The notes under the pieces: model-generated
Databases searched by the model: none
What the model saw: only the letters and a program-made list of their open reading frames with translations
What the model was told of the DNA's origin: nothing
Source: Gnetum montanum
Taxonomy: Eukaryota > Streptophyta > Gnetopsida > Gnetales > Gnetaceae
DNA length: 64,000 bases
Reading direction: 5' to 3'
NCBI GenBank assembly: GCA_015680685.1
Contig: MNCI01030115.1
Location: 545,687-609,686, forward strand
Shown: piece by piece, positions 57,666 through 64,000 of the stretch
How positions within the stretch are numbered: position 1 is the stretch's first letter
How the letters are laid out: each line of letters begins with the position of its first letter
Made by a program: the position numbers and the translations under genes

Positions 57666-57803
57666 TCCTAGCAAAAATTTTTCAATTTTCTCCAATTTAC
57701 TATTCGCCTAACCCCTACACCTTAGGTAGTCACCTGTGACCAATCTCAGAACTAGTTTTTGCCATAACCACAACTTAGCCAACATGCTTCATATTGAGGC
57801 AAG

Positions 57804-57863
57804 GTATCAAATGCATTATGGTTTATCTATCCTTGCTCATTTGTAACTATGTTGTATTTGTAG
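57804..57863 (+). other. Intron-like signature of element F (60 nt)
   Basis: The sequence reads GGCAAG|GTATCAAATG ... GCTCATTTGTAAC ... GTATTTGTAG|ATGG. Donor and acceptor are intact. The branch-like motif is TGTAAC rather than CTAAT. Confidence 0.6.
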
Positions 57864-58100
57864 ATGGCGATCATACAAATAATGGACTAGGCTTGGAGGA
57901 AGCACTCAGGATGGACTGAAACTAGAGCATTTATGAAAGGAGCAAGTCTAGTGGCGTGGCTATGGATAAATAACAGACGGCACAAGCTTAGCATTGGCGG
58001 CAACACGCTTCATTTTCTTTCTCTCTCTTTCTCTACAAGCTACCAAATAAAGGCTTGGATGTCATTTATGTACGAGTGTTCACCACAATGTTGTAATATG
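57864..58100 (+). pseudogene. Short extra exon of element F
   Basis: From the ATG at 57864 the frame reads MAIIQIMD, a stop, then WRKHSGWTETRAFMKGAS and WLWINNRRHKLSIGG, ending in a serine/leucine-rich tail. The matching pieces in A and C are MQGTRLMMCLWMDKKKCNLG and ARSMMHLWMDNERCNLGIGS. About 70 codons; no domain known. Confidence 0.45.
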
Positions 58101-58212
58101 CTTATTAATATGTTCACTAGGCACATTAAGTCTATCATTCGTCAGTTATCAATTAGTCAATAATCCCATAACTTCCCAATATTTTGTAAGGAACTCGAGG
58201 ATGAGTTTTCAT

Positions 58213-58227
58213 TCAGTTGTGAGGGTA
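58213..58227 (+). promoter_or_regulatory. Element F polypurine tract at 3' LTR (decayed)
   Basis: CAGTTGTGAGGGTA before the LTR, an altered AGTCATGGGGGTA. Confidence 0.7.
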
Positions 58228-59163
58228 TGATGAGGGAAATTACTCTAATTATTAGAGTGGTTATTATTAGATTAGTTACTCTAATTATTAGAATGGTTAT
58301 TATTAGAGTGGTAGTTTCTCTCTAAAATTAGAGGGGAAGTTTCTCTAAAATTAAAGTGGCAGTTTTCGTAATTATTAGAGTAGTTGCTCCCAAGCCTATA
58401 AATATAGTGCCCAGGCACATAATAGAGAGAGTCAAGAAGAAGAAGAAGAAGAATTTAGAAGAAGAAGAAGAAGAGGAAGTCTTTTAGGAGTCAAGTAGCA
58501 AAACTCTAGCTAAGTGTCTATAGTAGGAGGTCTAAGTGTGGACGGATCTTTATTCGAGCAGTGTGTACCTGAGCACACCTTGTGTGTATGGCAATAAAGA
58601 CAAACTCTTGGATTCATCCTTGCAGCACTTGAGATTTTTTTTTCTTACTCATTTCCTTTATTTTATTTTCTTCTGCATTTATTTTATTTTATTATTTTAT
58701 GTTATTTTATGCACTTTACATTTCTATTATTAGCACACATAGTATGATCACTTCGAGCATGCATGTAACACTTGGTAACCCAGTAACGATTAGCATTTGG
58801 TAATCCTAGTAGTGTTGCACTGGTTCAAGATGTGTATGAAAAGTGACAATGGATACTAGTGTTAAGATTAGTTTAAAGCCTAGTTAATTAGTAGTTAAGT
58901 TAAATTAATCACTTAGTTATCTCTCTCTCTCCTCCCTTATTAGCAACAGGACATAAAAACATAAAAGCTATAAAAATCATATGCCTTAAGCTTACTTAAC
59001 CATACAATCGTGACATATAAGTAAGTTTGGGAAGACAATGATCAACCAACCTGTCCTTGTTCCACAAAGGTGCATAGGCACTTAGTCCTTGGAATTTGAC
59101 TGGATCGTGCATGAAACGCTTGTATTTGTATGGTTGAGCGTAGGGGTACCTCGCCGCTCATTA
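58228..59163 (+). mobile_element. Element F: 3' LTR
   Basis: 936 bp from TGATGAG to CTCATTA (final C changed to T), homologous to 50835-51824. TATAAATA is at 58397-58404, the GAA microsatellite at about 58436-58480 and an AATAAA signal near 58594. The ACTCTAATTATTAGAG array is shorter than in the 5' LTR. Most visible differences between the two are transitions. Confidence 0.92.
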
Positions 59164-59168
59164 CTCAT

Positions 59169-60959
59169 ACTAGTGCTTGAAGTCTAACTAATTACATAGG
59201 ATGTGCAGACTGGTCTAGAATTTTACATAGATAGAATTATAATATTCTTCACTAATATTGGTATGTGTTGGGTTGCATCTTAGGTGCCTAAGGAATTTCC
59301 TATGCTCCACCACGACTAGGTCTTTTCAATCATAAATACAAGTAAATTCATGATTTTTGGCAATGTTAATAATGTTCTAAGGTAAAATGGTTAATACAAA
59401 AGTCATAAACAATGTAGAACCAAGGCATCAAATAAATGTGTCATAGGCTTCAAAAATGTAAATAATTATGTGCATCATTAACACTACAATAGCATAAATG
59501 TAAATCAAGTTACTAGGTGAATATGAAAAAAACTATAGTGTAAATGTAAACTAATAAAACTTTAATTATAAAAATATAAATGTAAAAATAGGCTTTTGTA
59601 AATGGAAAATGTACATTAATTTTAGTGTATCTAATGCAATGTTTTTCACACAACAATAGGATTCATGGGAAAATAGGAGAAGATGTTAAGATTTTAACAG
59701 GATTAGGGGTTTTGTATTGCAGGATTTACACTGATATGAAGAAATCACAAAAAAATATTGATATTCAAAACATACTTCTATTTATTGAATACGTTATGAT
59801 AAAAATGGTAAAAATGGAAAAATAGTGGCTACATTTAGGTTTTGGCAAAGGAAACATAAAGAGGTCCTTCTTCTAGCACCAAAAAATTGTAATAATGGAA
59901 AAATTCAATGCTAGAAACTGGAAATCTCCCTATGAAATAGTTTCAACCTCAAGATCCATAGGACTCAAAGGAATCTAAGGCACATTTGGTGATCATTTCT
60001 ATCACCTAAGGACTTAATGATATATTACCGAGTTCACATAAATGAGAAAAATGGGTGATGATGTGCAAATAACAAATCCAATGCTAGATCCATGAGAGAA
60101 TCAAGAGAGAATGAATAAAATAATAGAAAATGGGGTTAAAACACTAAAAATTTTAATTAAATCTATAATATGAAGGTTCAAAAGATATAGATCTTGAGGC
60201 CCTAGTGGCTTTCAAGATTTGGAACTGCAAATATTTCACAAATTTCTTTAAAAGTGCTATTAAAGATCTAGTACGTGGGTGGGTAGGGTATGTTTTGTAG
60301 CCATCCAAGATGTGTCTAGCTTACTAAGAGGAAAATGGCTCCAAGCTCTCAGATCTTTGGCTGCTCCAAAAAGTCTCAAGTTCGGAAGAGTCTAAAGATC
60401 CCAAAATTTCCAAAATGTGAAGTTGGTTTTTCTTAAATACATCATGGTTTTTTTTCACTATTTTCAATTTATTTGGGCAAATGTATTAGTATTCTACGTA
60501 GCATTTAACATTTACACTAAATAGAAAATGCAATGTTTTTGACATTTACAGTTGTCTAGCATGTGTAGTATTTTTGACATTCATGTTGGATCTAGCAGCA
60601 TTTTTGACAACATGGACTTAATTTACGGTGTTCTAGCATAATTCGTAGTGTTTTCATATTTCATGCTATGAATTACACTTTTACAAAGTGAGAATGCTTT
60701 AGGATATTGACAAAATAGGATTACAAGATAAATTTTCTGAACAAAAATCAAGGCATTTCTCTTGCTCTTAAATCTATCAAAATTACATGTGATAATTACC
60801 AAGAAGGGACTTAAGTTTTTGCATTTGGGCATTAGGTTTTTCTATTTATGATCAAATTTCCTTGGAGGTGTTTCAATAGGTAGATTCAAGAAATGTTATT
60901 GGTTGTTTAGATACAAGTGTATGTATTAGAAGTTAGTTGCATGAATAACTAGGTTATAT
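59169..60959. other. AT-rich intergenic DNA, no gene recognised
   Basis: No conserved reading frame is seen. 60530-60660 has a loose repetition of TTTTTGACATT-like and GTAGTGTTTT-like pieces. The region may hold decayed upstream parts of the copia element that follows, but I cannot identify integrase motifs. Confidence 0.4.
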
Positions 60960-62495
60960 TGATAAGTAAGGAAATCTATCTTTAAGTTCAATTTTAGATC
61001 AAGTAAAATATAAAAATGCAACCCAACATTATCATTGTATTAAATCTATGTAGAAAGAAATTAGAAAAATTGACAAGAACAAAACCTAGGTGTTAGTCAA
61101 ATTATCTTCACTAACAAATATCATTAGTACTAAATGGATTTTTAGAAAAAAATATAATGTGAATAATACAATTAATAAATATAAAGCTAAGTTGTTTATG
61201 AAAGGTTTTGTGCAAGAATTAGGTATACCTTAAATTGAAACCTATGCACCCGTTGTGCAATTAGAATTAGTGAGAGCATTCTTGGCATATGTAACAAAAA
61301 TCAAAATCAAAGTATATAAAATAGGTGTGAAATGAACTTTCTTAAATAGTTTCTTAGATGAAGTATATATCAATCAACCTAAAGTATTTATCATACCAAG
61401 TGAGGAAAATTAGGTTTATTTACTTGAAAAGGCATTGTATGGATTTTAAAAGCACTTAGAGCTTGGTATGCTAGATTGAATAGCTATTTACAAAAGAAAA
61501 ACTATGAGAAATGCTCTTTAGAAAATATGTTGCATAGGAAAGTAAAATAAAAATATATGATTTTTATTATGATAATTGTTGATGATATTATATTTACAGA
61601 TACTAGTGATGAACTAGTTGGGAACTTTAAGGAGAATATAATGTAGGAATTTGAAATGATAGATTTGGAATTATTATCTTATTGATTAGGTATATAGATT
61701 GAACAATTATAGAATGGAATCTTTTTGAAATAGCAAAAATATGTAGAAAGCATGCTTAAAAAGTTTGAGTTGGCCAACAACAAGCCAATTAGCATACCAT
61801 TACTAATAAGTTCAAAATTATCTAAGGTTATTAATGCTAACCTATGAATGAACATTTTTATAGGTCTATGGTGGAGAATTTCATATATCTAATGGCTACC
61901 TGGGCAAATATTCAATTTACTAGTTTGATTTCAAGGTTTATGACTTCGCCATCTCATTTACACATGCTTGCTACAAGAATAATTTTATATTATGTTAAGA
62001 GTACAAGTTCTTTTAATTTGGTTTATAAAGCTAATGATAATTTAGACTTGTTCACCTATGTTGACTCTAATTGAGCTTGGATGTTTAGATGATCATAAAA
62101 GTACTACTAGTTATGCCATGTTGCTTGGTGGTAGTTTATTTTCTTAATGTAGTAAAAAGCAAGCAAGTGTTGTAGTATCCACAATAGAAAAGAAATACAT
62201 GGTAATTCATAATGCAACTCAACAATTAGTATGGTTAGAATATTTATTAAAAAAATTCATCATTTTAGTAAAAATGTTGATAAAGTTACTTAATGATAAT
62301 CAATCATCTATCACAATGATAAGAAATCCAATACAACATGTCCTAACAAAGCATACCAAGATCAAGTATCACTTTATTCATGATTTGGTTACAATTGGTC
62401 TAATTTCTATTCAATATTATTCCACCAAATGTCAACTAGTGGATTTCTTTACAAAGGCTCTTGACAAAGGAAGAGTTGAAAAGCTACAAGAGTGA
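60960..62495 (+). pseudogene. Ty1/copia reverse transcriptase and RNase H remnant
   Basis: Plus-strand codons follow the copia polymerase: TKWIFRKKYNVNNTINKYKA (about 61130), KGFVQELGI, ETYAPVVQLELVRAFLAYV, FLDEVYINQP, VYLLEKALYGF, the active site IVDDIIFTDTSDELV (I-V-D-D at 61575-61586), then EFEMIDLELLSY, QKYVESMLKKFELANNKP and IQFTSLISRFMTSPSHLHML. The RNase H end is at 62199-62495: ATQQLVWLEYLLKK, NDNQSSITMIRNPIQHVLTK and QLVDFFTKALDKGRVEKL. Many stops and a few frameshifts make it dead. No gag, integrase or LTR is visible, so it is a fragment. Confidence 0.8.
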
Positions 62496-63109
62496 TTGAA
62501 TATCCTTAACATTAAGGTCAAAGGAAAAATTGAATAAAGAAAAAATATTTTTAAAAAAATAAAAATTGGAGCTACACTAGCTGAAACACTAGTAGTAGTT
62601 CTTCATTTCCATATGTTACCTTAACATCAATGGGGAGCTCATTGGAATTTTTTGTCAACATGGAATTAAGGTCATATAAAGCTCTTTGTTCACTCTTCAA
62701 TAATGATACAATCCATCTTGAAGAGATATCGATAAATATAGGTTTGATGATTCAAATCATTACTTTTCAATTAGAGTTGAGCACATGCCACATTTTTAAC
62801 TCTAAAACATGAAGGGGAAATTTTTATTTTTTTTTCAAGTATCACAAGCTTAAGAAAACTAGGGTTCCCATGTAAGAGATATGGTTTGAGAAAGCCTTGT
62901 GTTTAGTGTAGAATAAAGCTTTCAATATCCATTAAAATAAGTACTACCTCTTGGAAGTACCTTTAAATGATCTCTAAAGTCAAATTAGATGCCACCATTA
63001 CATCCAACTTGTCAAAAAAAACCTAAGAATAAACTCCTCATTTACAAAAAAAAAAGGTTTGGATCTAAAATTTTTCACCAATCAAAATTTTAGCCAACCA
63101 TCAACCAAA
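62496..63109. other. Copia 3' flank, no gene recognised
   Basis: Sequence after the copia RNase H. GAAGGGGAAATTTTT at 62812-62826 could be its polypurine tract, but no matching LTR pair exists in the window. No further coding sequence is seen. Confidence 0.35.
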
Positions 63110-63480
63110 AATCAACAATGATCAATAAGATGACATCAATAATCAATGTGATGATGTTAGCCATCACATTAGTAAGTCATGTGAGCATCATGTTAGCAAT
63201 TAATGCAATGACATCAACAATCAATGAGGTCAACATGTTACATCATCATCACATTAGTGCCATATCATCATCATGTCAATACCACTTCAATGCAATGTTG
63301 GTACCACATCAACGACCATGTTAGTAGGAAACTTCAACATTATCATGTCACATTAGTAGTAGATCCACACACTTTACCACACTAACAACAAGTCCTATAG
63401 ACTCTGCCATGTCAACAATGAATCCCATAGGCTCTACCATATCAGCAATGGATTTCGTAGACTTTTCACATCAATAGTAT
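63110..63480. repeat. Degenerate ATCA/ATG-rich repeats
   Basis: Imperfect repetitions such as GACATCAACAATCAATG, CATCATCATCACATTAG and the pair ACAATGAATCCCATAGGCTCT / GCAATGGATTTCGTAGACTT. The period is irregular, so this is a decayed minisatellite or low-complexity region. The short plus-strand frame inside it is not a recognised protein. Confidence 0.4.
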
Positions 63481-64000
63481 GTTGCACAAACTTGTCATGT
63501 GAGCATGCATCCAACTTCATCTTCACCAAAAATAAAATCTCTATTTTTATGATGGTGTTAGTTTGATTCCTTGAATTGTATATTAACATCCTTATCTTTT
63601 CTATCATAAATACCAATCCACTTCTCTTATTTGTTATTTTTAGCTAGTTTGCTTTATTTATCATTTGTTCCATGAATGATTATCTTTAAAATAGAAATAT
63701 TTATGAGAAGCCAAAAATTCATGTGATGATACCAATAAATTGAATTTTATCTAGGGCTTCCATGCTATTCTTATGTTATTTTATATCCTTATTCATGATA
63801 TAAATACCTTTCCAAATATTCATTTTGTAAGACATGAAGATAAATATTAGAGAATAACAAAAGTAGGAGAAAATTTAAGAAAAGAAGAAAAGAGAAGAAG
63901 GCAAGTGTTAAGAATGTGAAAGGCCTGAATCCATGTGACATTGACTTGGTGCTTACATATTTTCAATTTTTGGTTGATTTACAGTGGTACATTTTATACA
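63481..64000. other. AT-rich DNA to window end, nothing recognised
   Basis: No reading frame, LTR boundary or RNA gene is seen. An AG-rich stretch is at about 63875-63905. Confidence 0.4.

Noticed and set aside
57864-58227. Env-like gene in F
   Set aside because: Only about 70 codons, broken, no signal peptide or membrane segment; the position fits but nothing supports an envelope protein.
58436-58480. GAA microsatellite as a functional splice enhancer
   Set aside because: It is a simple repeat inside the LTR leader of F; no evidence beyond composition.

Overview
The window looks like intergenic DNA from a large, repeat-rich plant nuclear genome. It is AT-rich with C-to-T/G-to-A decay, is dominated by degenerate LTR retrotransposons, and carries remnants of a eukaryotic CCR4-type (endonuclease/exonuclease/phosphatase fold) gene. 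I see no intact cellular gene, tRNA, rRNA or CRISPR array. No species can be named from the sequence alone.

Six related Ty3/gypsy elements make up about three quarters of the window; I call them A to F. They share LTR ends TGATGAG...CTCATCA (TGATAAA...CTAATCA-like in B), a primer-binding site complementary to the 3' end of tRNA-Asp, a polypurine tract (AGTCATGGGGG), and gag and protease remnants. The tRNA-Asp primer is typical of the Athila/Tat branch. A (minus, 3' LTR cut by the window start) covers 1-7402. B (minus) covers 10812-28449. C (plus) sits inside B at 16386-23739 with target duplication ATAAT. E (minus) covers 28617-34602 with target duplication ATATA. D (minus) covers 39523-48783 with no target duplication. 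F (plus) covers 50835-59163 with target duplication CTCAT and is the only copy with a reverse transcriptase. All copies lack RNase H and the integrase core, so none is autonomous.

Between and under the elements lie a CCR4-like gene remnant on the minus strand, split by B and flanked by E (28616-28450, then 10811-9786), and a second truncated copy at 39115-38640. Both copies are followed by the same LTR of another family (8925-9341 and 37462-38060, the latter with a tRNA-Met PBS). There is also a 45-bp, frame-preserving tandem repeat at 35848-36252, a LINE endonuclease fragment next to D, a different gypsy gag fragment at 48784-50829, and a Ty1/copia reverse transcriptase/RNase H remnant at 60960-62495.

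The most notable signal is in the 3' third of the gypsy elements. (i) Every copy carries a 60-62 nt intron-like signature (AAG|GTAT...YAG|ATG) just before a sense extra ORF. (ii) In B and D this ORF is about 900 codons long and encodes an unfamiliar protein with a globular N-terminus, a Q-rich linker, a long coiled coil and a conserved C-terminal block. (iii) An antisense ORF lies upstream of it. (iv) The AGTCATGGGGG polypurine motif recurs four times per element. (v) The U3 of each family consists of its own palindromic box (GCGATATCGC, GATGCATC or CTCTAATNATTAGAG); in D, and more weakly in B, the same box reappears inside the element upstream of the extra ORF, followed in D by a TATA-like sequence. 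This could be an internal promoter plus spliced accessory gene module that is present or lost as a unit.
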